A stretch of 64,000 nt of DNA, from positions 259,001-323,000 of the forward strand of contig CP031740.1 in NCBI GenBank assembly GCA_022701275.1, given 5' to 3'. Source of the DNA: Microcoleus vaginatus PCC 9802 (lineage in GTDB: Bacteria; Cyanobacteriota; Cyanobacteriia; Cyanobacteriales; Microcoleaceae). The notes beneath the pieces are model-generated. The model saw nothing but the letters and a program-made list of their open reading frames with translations, searched no databases and was not told where the DNA came from. Shown piece after piece: positions 54,700 to 63,934 of the stretch (positions are counted from its first letter, which is position 1; every line of letters starts with the position of its first letter). The position numbers were made by a program, and so were the translations under genes.

Positions 54700-57264
54700 A
54701 TGATAGTACAGAACTTTCAAACCCTAGCCCTTCCGGGTAACAGCTACTCAACTGCAAGCAATTTACTCGATCGAGTAGATGGCTGGCGCCAAGAAGCAAC
54801 CCGAAAGTTGCAGCAAAGCCAGAGAGGAGAAAAGGGACAATTTTTAACACCTTCCTCAGTCGCAAGTTTGATGGCGGGAATGTTTGAATTTAACTGTCCC
54901 GATATATCGCTTTTAGATGCTGGTGCTGGTATTGGTTCCCTGTTAGCAGCCGTTGTTTGCGAACTTTGCCAGCGCCCAAACAAACCGCGCAGCCTGCACG
55001 TTACAGCTTATGAAATAGACCTTATTTTGATTGAATACCTCAAGCAAACTTTAGAATTATGCAGTATTGAATGTCAGCGTTTTGGGATATCTTTTACCTG
55101 TGAGGTTCGCGAAATAGATTTTATTCAAGACAGCGCCGATATGTTGCAGCCCAATCTATTTACACAACCAGTAAAACTGGAATTTACCCATGCAATTATC
55201 AATCCTCCCTATGCCAAGATAGACGCTAAATCCCAAGCCCGAACCTTGCTGCGTTCTATAGGACTAGAAACCAGCAATCTCTACGCTGGTTTTACAGTTG
55301 CTGCTGCTCACCTGCTCAAACCAAACGGTGAATTAGTGTCGATTACTCCCCGCAGCTTTTGCAACGGTTTATACTTTCGAGATTTCCGCAAAGTATTCCT
55401 TCAAATGATGGCTTTACGCCAAGTACATATCTTTGAATCCCGACAGTTGCAATTTCGCGATGATGCGGTGCTGCAAGAAACTATTATTGTTCGCGCCACC
55501 AAACAAATAGAACCACCAGATACTGTACTAATTACCTCAAGCAGCAGCGTGGGCGACGACCTGGTATTGTCTCACCAACTGCCCTATACCGCCCTAATTA
55601 ATCCCAAAGACTCCGAGCAATTTATTCGGATTCTACCGGATTCGGTCAGCCAGAAAGTAGTCGATCAAATGGCTCAATTTACTTGCACCCTAGAGGAATT
55701 AGGTTTAACAGTTTCTACCGGGAAAGTTGTAGATTTTCGTGTTCGCTCTGACTTGCGGCTAAAACCTGAGAACGGTACAGTTCCGCTGATTTATCCCGCA
55801 CACTTCTCGGCTGGCGGTGTTGAATATCCCACCGCAACGAGAAAGCATCAAGCTTTAGCTGTCACGGAAAAAACTGCTGCACTCCTCGTACCTAACGAAC
55901 ATTATGTTTTGAGCAAGCGCTTCTCGTCAAAGGAAGAGAAAAAGCGAATTGTTGCAGTTGTCTGGGATGCCAATAAAATTAATAGTTCTAGCGTGGGTTT
56001 TGAGAACCATTTGAATTACTTTCACCAACAGGGACGCGGATTAGACCTCACCCTCGCGCGGGGATTGGCTGTTTATCTAAATTCGAGCTTGGTAGATGCG
56101 TTTTTCCGACTGTTCAACGGACACACTCAAGTTAATGCTACGGATTTACGCACTTTGAAGTATCCTAATGTAGAGCAATTACTTTTACTTGGCGCTCAAA
56201 TAGGAGAAATATTTCCTACACAGCGGGAGATTGATCAACTTGTCGAGAGACAACTGCTGAACGCGACAAATCCGTTAGAAAATAGCCCAATGACAATCAA
56301 GAACCGTATTGATGAATCTCTAGAAATACTTGCAGCGCTGGGTTTTCCAAAAGGTCAGCTTAACGAACGTTCCGCCTTAACCCTTCTGGCTTTGCTTGAC
56401 CTCAAGCCAAAGGATGCTTGGGAATTGGCAAAATCTCCACTTCGGGGAATCACACCAATTATGGAATTTATGGAGCAGCAGTACGGTAAAAAATATGCAC
56501 CAAATACGCGGGAAACTGTGCGCCGCCAGACTGTGCATCAGTTTCTAGATGCAGGTTTAATTGTTGTTAATCCTGACAGTCCCGAACGTCCGGTGAATAG
56601 TCCAAAAACTGCATATCAGATAGAAGAAAGTGCTTTGGAACTACTGCGAACCTATGGCACTTATGATTGGGACAAGAATGTTCGCGCTTACCTCGCCTCC
56701 GTCGAAACGCTGAAGAAACGATATGCACAAGAGCGAGAAATGGCGCGAATCCCAATTACAATCGCAGGTGATGTAAAAACTCTTTCGCCAGGAGGTCATA
56801 ACGTCTTAATATCAAAGATTGTCAGTGAGTTTGCTGAGCGATTTACTCCTGCTGGCAGCCTCCTTTATGTCGGAGATACCGATGAGAAGTTTGCTCATTT
56901 CAATGAAGCATCGCTAACTGCATTAGGGGTTACAGTCGATGCTCACGGTAAGATGCCAGATGTAATTGTTCACTTCACAGAAAAAAACTGGTTGGTGTTG
57001 ATTGAAGCTGTTACTTCTCACGGCCCGATTAATCCAAAACGCAAAACAGAGCTTGAGAATCTTTTTAGAAGTTCGACAGTACCTCTGGTGATGGTGACAG
57101 CTTTCCTCAGCCGCAAGGCAATGGCGGAATATCTATCTGATATTTCCTGGGAAACTGATGTCTGGGTAGCAGAAGACGCTACTCACCTGGTTCATTTTAA
57201 CGGAGAACATCTTTTGCAGGCTTATTCCAAAAATGAAAATATTTGTGAGTCAGAAGGATGCTAA
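54700..57264 (+). CDS. Fused N6-adenine methyltransferase and BsuBI/PstI-type restriction endonuclease
   Basis: This 854-residue protein joins two halves. Residues ~20-500 are an N6-adenine methyltransferase of the Eco57I/BsuBI type: LLDAGAGIGSLLAAVV (motif I, ~72-87) and HAIINPPYAKIDAKS (motif IV NPPY, ~168). Residues ~530-854 match BsuBI/PstI endonucleases: RIDESLEILAALGFPKGQLN, NERSALTLLALLDLKP, TVHQFLDAGLIVVNPDS, RPVNSPKTAYQIE, and the catalytic region MPDVIVHF...LIEAVTSHGPINPKRKTEL followed by WETDVWVAE and HLVHFNG. In known systems these are separate genes of about 500 and 320 residues, which sums to the length here. By homology the target may be CTGCAG, which is unverified. Confidence 0.85.
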   Translation: MIVQNFQTLALPGNSYSTASNLLDRVDGWRQEATRKLQQSQRGEKGQFLTPSSVASLMAGMFEFNCPDISLLDAGAGIGSLLAAVVCELCQRPNKPRSLHVTAYEIDLILIEYLKQTLELCSIECQRFGISFTCEVREIDFIQDSADMLQPNLFTQPVKLEFTHAIINPPYAKIDAKSQARTLLRSIGLETSNLYAGFTVAAAHLLKPNGELVSITPRSFCNGLYFRDFRKVFLQMMALRQVHIFESRQLQFRDDAVLQETIIVRATKQIEPPDTVLITSSSSVGDDLVLSHQLPYTALINPKDSEQFIRILPDSVSQKVVDQMAQFTCTLEELGLTVSTGKVVDFRVRSDLRLKPENGTVPLIYPAHFSAGGVEYPTATRKHQALAVTEKTAALLVPNEHYVLSKRFSSKEEKKRIVAVVWDANKINSSSVGFENHLNYFHQQGRGLDLTLARGLAVYLNSSLVDAFFRLFNGHTQVNATDLRTLKYPNVEQLLLLGAQIGEIFPTQREIDQLVERQLLNATNPLENSPMTIKNRIDESLEILAALGFPKGQLNERSALTLLALLDLKPKDAWELAKSPLRGITPIMEFMEQQYGKKYAPNTRETVRRQTVHQFLDAGLIVVNPDSPERPVNSPKTAYQIEESALELLRTYGTYDWDKNVRAYLASVETLKKRYAQEREMARIPITIAGDVKTLSPGGHNVLISKIVSEFAERFTPAGSLLYVGDTDEKFAHFNEASLTALGVTVDAHGKMPDVIVHFTEKNWLVLIEAVTSHGPINPKRKTELENLFRSSTVPLVMVTAFLSRKAMAEYLSDISWETDVWVAEDATHLVHFNGEHLLQAYSKNENICESEGC

Positions 57265-57392
57265 AATACACTGTTTATATGGCTGCCGCTGGCATCGGAA
57301 TGACATATACTGTGATGCAAGCGGTTTAATTGACCGGAATTGTCGATCGCACTCAGTAAATCAAATAAGTAACTAGGTAAAATATCTCTGCA

Positions 57393-58757
57393 ATGGAAAA
57401 AAAGCATAACGCTGGATTGTGGGTATCAGTATTATACTTCGCTCAAGGTCTCCCTTACACCGTCGTTAATTTAATGTCGGTGATTTTTTTGAAAGGTATG
57501 GGAACCAGCAACGAACTCATCGGATTGACAAGTCTGTTGTCTTTTCCTTGGGTTTTAAAAGGTTTGTGGGGACCCGTCGTTGATTTGTATTTCACAAAAC
57601 GCAAATGGATTTTAACAACCGAAATCATTTGTGCTTTTCTGTTTGCTTTCCTAGCTTTTGGTGTATTGACGCCGACACCGATTATTATATCACTTGTGAT
57701 CTTTACGGCGATCGCCTTTGTGTCCGCTACTCACGACATCGCCATTGACGGATTTTATTTAAACACTCTCAATAAAGACCAGCAAGCCTTGTTTGTCGGG
57801 GTTCGCAACACCGCTTATAGAGGTGCTGTCATTGCCGGTAGCGGTGTATTGGTGTTCTTAGCCGGGAAACTGGCCGAAAACCATTTAGTCACCGGAAATA
57901 CAGGCGACACCAAAATATATCAAGACATTCCGCTGTCACTTTTCGGTTCCTCTTTTAGCGTGTCTGCGCTTAACTACGGATGGGCGACAGCCTTTGGCAT
58001 GTGTGCGATTATGTTTGTGCTGATATATCTCTTTCAGCGGTGGTATCTTCCCTATCCTAGAAATTACGCTCTGGAATCCGACGCCCCCCAACAAACAACA
58101 AGCTTTCTCGAAGCATTTAAAACTTATTTTCAGCAAGATAAAATTGGTTGGATTGTGACTTATGTCTTGATTTTTCGCTTGGGCGATGCCTTGACGTTTA
58201 AAATGGCTCCGCCATTTTTAATGGATAAAGTGGAGAAAGGAGGATTAGCAGTTTCTACATCGGACATGGGTCTGTTATCGGGTACGATCGGGGTAATATT
58301 TCTGTTAATTGGAGGGTTGCTGGGCGGCTATTTGATTGCCAAACAAGGATTGAAAAAATGGATGTGGCCGACGGCAATTCTGCAAAATTCAACTAACGTG
58401 CTGTATTGGCTGTTGGCAATCAATCAACCGGGGATTGAATGGGCTTATGCTGTAAATTCGATCGAGCAATTTACCTATGGACTGGGCGTAGCTGCCTATA
58501 CAGTGTTCTTGATGCGGACTGTCCGCCCGGAATACGAAGCATCCCACTACGCGATTACAACCGCCTTCATGGCCGCCGGAGTGCTGATTCCTGGCGTTTT
58601 TAGCGGCTACTTGCAGGCGAATCTCGGCTATCAAAATTATTTTTTGATGAGCGCGCTGGCTGTGATTCCCGGTATGCTAACCATTTTCTTTCTGCCCCTA
58701 GAAGATGAGAAAAAATTAGCATCCATGCCCAGGCCTGGACTGGACGATTTCGATTAA
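57393..58757 (+). CDS. AmpG-like MFS permease (PAT family)
   Basis: This 454-residue membrane protein has about 12 segments. LYFAQGLPYTVVNLMSVIFLKGMG and SFPWVLKGLWGPVVD are typical of the AmpG/acetyl-CoA transporter family, as is ATHDIAIDGFYLNTL. AmpG imports muropeptides into the cytoplasm for recycling. The substrate here is unproven. It is an isolated gene followed by palindromic repeats. Confidence 0.82.
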   Translation: MEKKHNAGLWVSVLYFAQGLPYTVVNLMSVIFLKGMGTSNELIGLTSLLSFPWVLKGLWGPVVDLYFTKRKWILTTEIICAFLFAFLAFGVLTPTPIIISLVIFTAIAFVSATHDIAIDGFYLNTLNKDQQALFVGVRNTAYRGAVIAGSGVLVFLAGKLAENHLVTGNTGDTKIYQDIPLSLFGSSFSVSALNYGWATAFGMCAIMFVLIYLFQRWYLPYPRNYALESDAPQQTTSFLEAFKTYFQQDKIGWIVTYVLIFRLGDALTFKMAPPFLMDKVEKGGLAVSTSDMGLLSGTIGVIFLLIGGLLGGYLIAKQGLKKWMWPTAILQNSTNVLYWLLAINQPGIEWAYAVNSIEQFTYGLGVAAYTVFLMRTVRPEYEASHYAITTAFMAAGVLIPGVFSGYLQANLGYQNYFLMSALAVIPGMLTIFFLPLEDEKKLASMPRPGLDDFD

Positions 58758-58918
58758 TATCAAGTCCGGTCGTTATAACTATAAGATTCGGGCGGGGGTG
58801 GGTTTACCAATATCTGCACTACTTTTTCGATATTCAGCCGAACCTGCCCCTACAGGAATATGGATGTTTTTAATCACTAACTGGTATAAATTGTGCGTGC
58901 CTTCATAAGATAAAATAA

Positions 58919-58939
58919 GGACACAACATTGTTGTGTCC
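58919..58939. repeat. Palindrome GGACACAACA-T-TGTTGTGTCC
   Basis: Perfect 10-bp arms with a one-base loop lie between two convergent genes (stops at 58757 and 58970). It belongs to the same family of short palindromes as 32946-32982 and may end transcription. Confidence 0.75.
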
Positions 58940-58969
58940 CTACGGAATATCTGTATTGCCAGCGCCCAA

Positions 58970-60328
58970 CTAAATCGCAATAAAATCAGTGGCTGTTAGC
59001 GGACTACTTAGAATGCTAGGAATACTGGCAAGAAGTTGGCCGTTACGGGCAATTTCAATCGTCGTTGAAAAATCGCCTTCAGTAACTCTCAGTTGGTTGA
59101 AGGTCAAACCTCCGCTCAAACCCATTAAATCTTGACCCTTTTGAAAGTCTACAAGTGTATCTGTACCGGCACCTACTCCTAACACCAATACGTCGCGTCC
59201 AGCGCCACCAATTAAGAGATCTGTACCCCCTGCGCCAATGAGCGTATCGTCTCCTTCTCCCCCGCTCAAATTGTCATCCCCTTTGCCACCTAATAGCTGG
59301 TCGTTGCCGGTGCCACCGCTGATAATATCGTTGCCTTGGTTACCGCTGAGACTGTCGTTTCCTGCATTGCCAGTGATAATATCCTCCCCTGCAAAACCAG
59401 AGGCTGTATTGTTGGCACCATCGCCGACTAAATTATTAATTTGGGATGGACCGAGAGCAGTTTTCATTGCCACAACGTTTCCTAAAAAGGAGGTTCCCGG
59501 AGTGGTTCTTAATTGCTCTAAACTGCTGCGCGATTCCAGCGATGTTCCCAAGGCAGGCAGTGCAAAGTCTAAGCCAGCTAACAGCTCTAAATAATCGGAA
59601 TCTGTGAAAGTGAAATCCGGGCGGTTCAACTGGTCTACAGAGATTTCAGTCTGAGTCAAGCCGGGAGGAGGAGAACTTAACAAACCGCTTTGGGTGTGCT
59701 TGTCTAAGACAAGTAGCGGGTCAATAATCGGGTTAGTAAATGTTTGAAGAACTACTTTTCCTGGGAGAAAAGCTTCTCCTCCCAAACTCACAAAATCGCC
59801 GCTAACGATGTAGTGAGTTACATTTTTTCCGGCACCGACTTTCTGCTTGAATGTATTGACAGTGTTCTGATCAACTCCGGGAGAATTGAAGGTGACAACA
59901 TCTCCGATAGTAGAGGTAAATTCAGTGGCGGCTAGTTGCGTTATGGCGCCGCCCAAGCTGTGTCCGAGAAGGTCTGGTGGCAAGCGGCTGGGGTTTTTGG
60001 CTGTATCTTGACTGATTTCTGTCAACCAATTTCCTAATGCTTGTTTGTTGGCTTCAAATTGGTTGAAACCGGCGCCGCGCGGGTCTGCGTTGGCAAGATC
60101 GTCTACGGGCGAGTCGGTGCCCCGAAATACCAAAAGGGGCGGTTTGTCTGGGGTAGTGGAAATTAAGCCGATCGCGTGAAATCCAGTCGCCGGATCGTCA
60201 AAAGTGCGATCAATTTGGTAGCCAGCAGCGCTCAAACCTGTTTGAACTAAGGTTTGAGACTGGGGGTTGTTATCTATGTAAACAAGTTGCTTGGCTATAG
60301 TTTCGTAAGCGGCGGGGGATGAGGGCAT
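58970..60328 (-). CDS. Lipase-like hydrolase with RTX calcium-binding repeats (copy 1)
   Basis: Residues ~1-280 form an alpha/beta hydrolase-like domain with the nucleophile elbow LLGHSLGGAITQLA (GxSxG, ~residue 125). Residues ~300-395 contain RTX nonapeptides (GNAGNDSLSGNQGNDIISGG and similar), which bind calcium outside the cell. RTX proteins are usually exported by type I secretion through a C-terminal signal; none of the transporter genes is in this window. The activity is unproven. Its paralogue is next to it. Confidence 0.83.
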   Translation of the reverse strand: MPSSPAAYETIAKQLVYIDNNPQSQTLVQTGLSAAGYQIDRTFDDPATGFHAIGLISTTPDKPPLLVFRGTDSPVDDLANADPRGAGFNQFEANKQALGNWLTEISQDTAKNPSRLPPDLLGHSLGGAITQLAATEFTSTIGDVVTFNSPGVDQNTVNTFKQKVGAGKNVTHYIVSGDFVSLGGEAFLPGKVVLQTFTNPIIDPLLVLDKHTQSGLLSSPPPGLTQTEISVDQLNRPDFTFTDSDYLELLAGLDFALPALGTSLESRSSLEQLRTTPGTSFLGNVVAMKTALGPSQINNLVGDGANNTASGFAGEDIITGNAGNDSLSGNQGNDIISGGTGNDQLLGGKGDDNLSGGEGDDTLIGAGGTDLLIGGAGRDVLVLGVGAGTDTLVDFQKGQDLMGLSGGLTFNQLRVTEGDFSTTIEIARNGQLLASIPSILSSPLTATDFIAI

Positions 60329-60543
60329 ATTTTTTTATTTCCTGTCGTTTGATGGGGAATTAGTTTTTCAGCTACTTAACTAAGTTTACAATAAACTTCG
60401 TTTATTAACCATATTAATGGGTCATTTTTAGTAGCTTTTTAGGGGGAATTCAAGCGCCATTTTTTTGTTAAAAACAACAATATCGCTACAAAACCCACCC
60501 GGGTTTCGCGCTACCAAAACTACAAATTTTTCTCGCTCTAAAG

Positions 60544-61905
60544 CTATACAAAATCTACCCGCGTAATATCGCTTGCCACTACGCCTCTGAGAGTAGCAAG
60601 AACTTCACCAGTAATCGGGATAGTAATTAAAGCTCCGTCACCCGCTTGGGTTACTCTAATTTGAGGAAAAGTTAGACCCCTCGACAGTGTAATTAAATCT
60701 TCACTATCTTGAAAATCTAAAATCACATCTTCTCCGCCGCCGGATTCCAATACAAAGCGATCGCGCCCCGCACCACCAATTAAAAAATCGTTGCCAAACT
60801 CGCCGGAAACCAAATCGTTTCCGTCGCCACCCTCCAAATAATCGTTATCTCTGCCACCGTACAAGAAGTCGTCGCCATCACCACCAGTGATGCTGTCATT
60901 ACCTCGATTGCCTCTGAGAGTATCGTTACCGCGATTGCCGATAACTGTATCCTCTCCAGGGCCGCCGGTAGCAGTATTGTTGCGATCGTCCCCTGATAAG
61001 TAATTCGGTTGTAAGGGAGCTAAACCGTATTGCATTTGTCTGATTAACTGCACGAAAGAAAATTCTGGTGCTGTTCTCAAACCCTCTGCACCGCCTCTGG
61101 TTCTGATTGGGATTGACACATTGGCCAAGGGAAAATTTAGGGCAGCGATAAATTCGTTAAAATCCGAGTCGTTGTTATAAGTAAATTCGGGACTGTTTAA
61201 TTGTTCTACGGAAATTTGCCTCTGCAAAAAACCCACGGGCGGAGTAGTTAACAAATTTTCAGCTCGATGTTTTGCCAAAACAGTTAAGGGATTAATACTC
61301 GGGTCTGTAAAACTTTGGATAAATACTTTACCCGGAATAAATGCTTCCCCAAACAAGCTAACTACATCTCCGCTGACAATGTAGTGAGTGACATTTTTGT
61401 TGCCTGCCCTGCTGAGATTTCTCCGAAAACTGGTGAATGTACTCGCTGACACTCCCGGAGAGTTGAAAGTAAAGATATCGCCGGTCAGAGATGTGTATTC
61501 GGTTGCTACAATTTGAGCGACTGCTCCGCCCCAACTGTGCCCGATGACATCGGGCAATAATTTGCTGGGGTTTTTACCTGTATCTTGACCGATTTCTGTT
61601 AGCCAGTTTTTGATATTATCTTTGTTCTTTTCAAATTCAGGTAAACCAATGTCTCGGGAGTCGGAAAAGATAGGGTCGCCGTCGATGAAGTCTGTACCTT
61701 TAAATACGAGGGCGGGCGGGTTTTCAGGATTGGAGGAACCGAACCCGATCGCATAAAAGTTTGTTTCTGGGTCGTCGAATATGCGATCGATATAGTAGCC
61801 ATTAGTATCTAGGAAACGCGAAACTTCATTGGCTGCGCTTGGCTTTTGATTCAAAAAAACAATTGATTTAGCCAGAGCTTCATAAACAGCAGGCGAGGCA
61901 CTCAT
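60544..61905 (-). CDS. Lipase-like hydrolase with RTX repeats (copy 2)
   Basis: It has the same architecture as its neighbour: GHSWGGAVAQIVATEY near residue 125 and RTX units such as GNRGNDTLRGNRGNDSITGG near residues 305-400. The central segments NYHYIVSGD-type (VTHYIVSGDVVSLFGEAFIPGKV) match the neighbour almost word for word, so they arose by tandem duplication. The elbow has Trp in place of Leu (GHSWGG versus GHSLGG). The 215-base gap between the genes has no other gene. Confidence 0.83.
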   Translation of the reverse strand: MSASPAVYEALAKSIVFLNQKPSAANEVSRFLDTNGYYIDRIFDDPETNFYAIGFGSSNPENPPALVFKGTDFIDGDPIFSDSRDIGLPEFEKNKDNIKNWLTEIGQDTGKNPSKLLPDVIGHSWGGAVAQIVATEYTSLTGDIFTFNSPGVSASTFTSFRRNLSRAGNKNVTHYIVSGDVVSLFGEAFIPGKVFIQSFTDPSINPLTVLAKHRAENLLTTPPVGFLQRQISVEQLNSPEFTYNNDSDFNEFIAALNFPLANVSIPIRTRGGAEGLRTAPEFSFVQLIRQMQYGLAPLQPNYLSGDDRNNTATGGPGEDTVIGNRGNDTLRGNRGNDSITGGDGDDFLYGGRDNDYLEGGDGNDLVSGEFGNDFLIGGAGRDRFVLESGGGEDVILDFQDSEDLITLSRGLTFPQIRVTQAGDGALITIPITGEVLATLRGVVASDITRVDFV

Positions 61906-62040
61906 AATATTATCTTTTCTGTTTGTTGGTATTGGCGATCGCTCAGGCTTGAGCTAATTGTCCAATGGCAGCCATTATAGCTGACAAGATTTGTATGGTA
62001 CACTTGATAATATCAACTCAAGAATTAAGTTTTTGCGGTT

Positions 62041-62244
62041 ATGGCTATCATTCGTCAATACATTGCTCCATTTATAGCGATATTAGTATTTTTCCTGGCT
62101 CTGGTAGCAGTCAGCGCTCGCATCTTTTTGCCTGCTGACATGGCTGCCCCGGCGCCGATTGAGGAAGCGATCCCCCAAAAGCAAGCGGCAGTAGTGAATC
62201 CAATTTTCTTGGGGCTAAATTATTCCGCTTTCGGTGTCCGGTGA
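62041..62244 (+). CDS. Small membrane protein
   Basis: This 67-residue protein has one N-terminal hydrophobic segment (IAPFIAILVFFLALVAVSA) and a proline/alanine-rich tail. Its function is unknown. It overlaps or abuts the GNAT gene start (62234-62249), suggesting cotranscription. The start ATG at 62041 has no strong ribosome binding site. Confidence 0.55.
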   Translation: MAIIRQYIAPFIAILVFFLALVAVSARIFLPADMAAPAPIEEAIPQKQAAVVNPIFLGLNYSAFGVR

Positions 62245-62248
62245 GCTG

Positions 62249-62785
62249 ATGTCTGGTCAACTAATACCGGGCTATCGGCTGCGCTCAGGATCGGGACTCG
62301 ATCGAGCAAAACTGGTAAAGTTTATGCACCGGACATACCAAGAGCTTTACCCCAATGGCGAATTGGGACATTTGGCTCAAACTGTCGAGCAGTATTTTTC
62401 TAACCAGACGCCGGTTTGGTGGGTAGAGTGCCAGAAAAACAGCCAAGAAGAGGCAGAAATTTTGCCGGCGCTTCCCTCGCAGTATCTCAATCCCCAATCT
62501 CAAGTCCAAAATCTAACATCGGTTGTCGGATGTTTGTGGTTGGGAAATGCGATCGACCAAACCACGGGAGAACGCTACGCTCACATTTTTTTGCTGTACG
62601 TAGCACCGGAACATCGCCGTCTAGGAGTGGGTGCAGCTTTAGTTATTCATGCTGAAAATTGGGCGCGGGAAAGGGGCGATAGGCAAATTGGTTTGCAAGT
62701 ATTTGTGAGCAATCAGCCTGCGGTGAATCTCTATCAAAAATTAGGATATCAAAGTCATTCCCTCTCGATGCTCAAATCCCTTTAA
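62249..62785 (+). CDS. GNAT family N-acetyltransferase
   Basis: This ~178-residue protein has the GNAT core: HIFLLYVAPEHRRLGVGAALVIHAENWARERG (in parts, with the acetyl-CoA loop RRLGVGAA) and QVFVSNQPAVNLYQKLGYQ. The acceptor amine is unknown. The frame also opens at GTG 62234; the ATG at 62249 is five codons later. It is coupled to the small membrane protein upstream. Confidence 0.85.
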   Translation: MSGQLIPGYRLRSGSGLDRAKLVKFMHRTYQELYPNGELGHLAQTVEQYFSNQTPVWWVECQKNSQEEAEILPALPSQYLNPQSQVQNLTSVVGCLWLGNAIDQTTGERYAHIFLLYVAPEHRRLGVGAALVIHAENWARERGDRQIGLQVFVSNQPAVNLYQKLGYQSHSLSMLKSL

Positions 62786-62808
62786 AATATAAATTCTACT
62801 GGTTTGGA

Positions 62809-63030
62809 ATCAGGGCTAAAGCCCTGATTCATCCCAATTATGAGGACTTCAGTCCTCACTACCAACTTAAGTAACAGCAGAGATATTGGTTTGTAGTAAG
62901 GATTTTAGTCCTGATTCATCCAAATTATGAGGACTTCAGTCCTCACTACAAACTTAGGTGACAGCAATTGTGAGGACTGAAGTCCTCGCTACCAACTGAG
63001 GTGACAGCAGAGGTATTTGTTTGTAGTAAG
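62809..63030. repeat. Cluster of palindromic intergenic repeats
   Basis: This stretch holds CAGGGCTAAAGCCCTG (62811-62826) and three copies of the TGAGGACTTCAGTCCTCA type (62841-62858, 62928-62945, 62971-62988), each able to form a hairpin. They are embedded in a longer tandem unit (CACTACCAACTTAAGTAACAGCAG and variants). This is a common cyanobacterial intergenic repeat. Confidence 0.85.
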
Positions 63031-63115
63031 GTACTGCGCGTGCACCCTACAATTATTGACTGCTGAGTGCTGACTGAGTTGCTTAGGAGCATCCTCTGTG
63101 CGGTAAAGTTTTTTT

Positions 63116-63862
63116 ATGAACAATAACGACTACTCCAACGCCCTTGATACTGACACGGAACTGGAAAGCCCTTTGGATCAAATTTATGAATCCGAACCCC
63201 CGCTGCCAGATCCCGAGGAAATGCTGCCTTTGCTGGAATCCCCGGAACCTCAGCACCGGATGATTGCGGCGCGGGCTTTTTGCGAACTGCAGGACGATCG
63301 AGCAATTTCGCATTTAATTAATTTGTTGAGAGACGGTTGCCCCTTGGTGCGGGTGAGCGCAGCTTATGCGTTGGGGCGAAATCCGAGTCCCGATGCTGTG
63401 GAACCGCTGATTCTTCAGCTTAACTGCGACTGGAACGGTTACGTTCGCAAAGGGGTAGTTTGGGCCCTGGGAAATTGCAGCGACCACCGCACTTTGCCAT
63501 CTTTAATTGATGCTCTGAAAACTGATATTTCGGCGGTGCGTTTGTGGGCGGCGAGTTCTCTGGGTCAAATGGCAAAAGTTGGTTACTCTGTGGTGATTGC
63601 TGCGATTCCGCCGTTGATTGAAGCGCTGCGCGGAGATTCTGTATCTGCAGTGCGGAGCAACTGCGCTTGGGCGATCGGGCAACTGGCTCGCGAATTACCG
63701 AATAATATAGTGTACGCTGGGGCGATCGACGGTTTGATTGAAGCTTTAGAAGAAGATGAAGACATGGGCGTGCGGGAAGATGCTAAATCTTCGCTCTTGC
63801 GAGTCGGCGACCCGCGCGGATTGCAGATAATTGAAGATTTAGAAATGGAAGGACTTTTGTGA
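63116..63862 (+). CDS. HEAT-repeat protein (PBS lyase-like)
   Basis: This 248-residue protein is made of HEAT repeats of the PBS-lyase type: HRMIAARAFCELQDDRAISHLINLLRDGCPLVRVSAAYALG and following units (cited in parts), with GVVWALGNCSDHRTLPSLIDAL and LWAASSLGQMA. The N-terminal 40 residues are acidic and probably disordered. In cyanobacteria such proteins may be chromophore lyases or scaffolds; nothing here distinguishes these. It is preceded by repeats. Confidence 0.85.
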   Translation: MNNNDYSNALDTDTELESPLDQIYESEPPLPDPEEMLPLLESPEPQHRMIAARAFCELQDDRAISHLINLLRDGCPLVRVSAAYALGRNPSPDAVEPLILQLNCDWNGYVRKGVVWALGNCSDHRTLPSLIDALKTDISAVRLWAASSLGQMAKVGYSVVIAAIPPLIEALRGDSVSAVRSNCAWAIGQLARELPNNIVYAGAIDGLIEALEEDEDMGVREDAKSSLLRVGDPRGLQIIEDLEMEGLL

Positions 63863-63934
63863 TATCATTAACAATTAAACACCACTTACTAATTCTCAAT
63901 TATCAATTTCATCAATCCTAAGACCGAATTTGGT

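Noticed and set aside
51645-57264. Avoidance of PstI (CTGCAG) or SacI (GAGCTC) sites as evidence of target specificity
   Set aside because: Several CTGCAG sites (for example near 627, 43867, 63289) and GAGCTC sites (for example near 1510, 38930) occur in the window. A few sites in one window cannot show or exclude avoidance.
57279-57330. Tiny frame MAAAGIGMTYTVMQAV between the R-M fusion and the MFS gene
   Set aside because: Sixteen codons with no ribosome binding site or conservation evidence.
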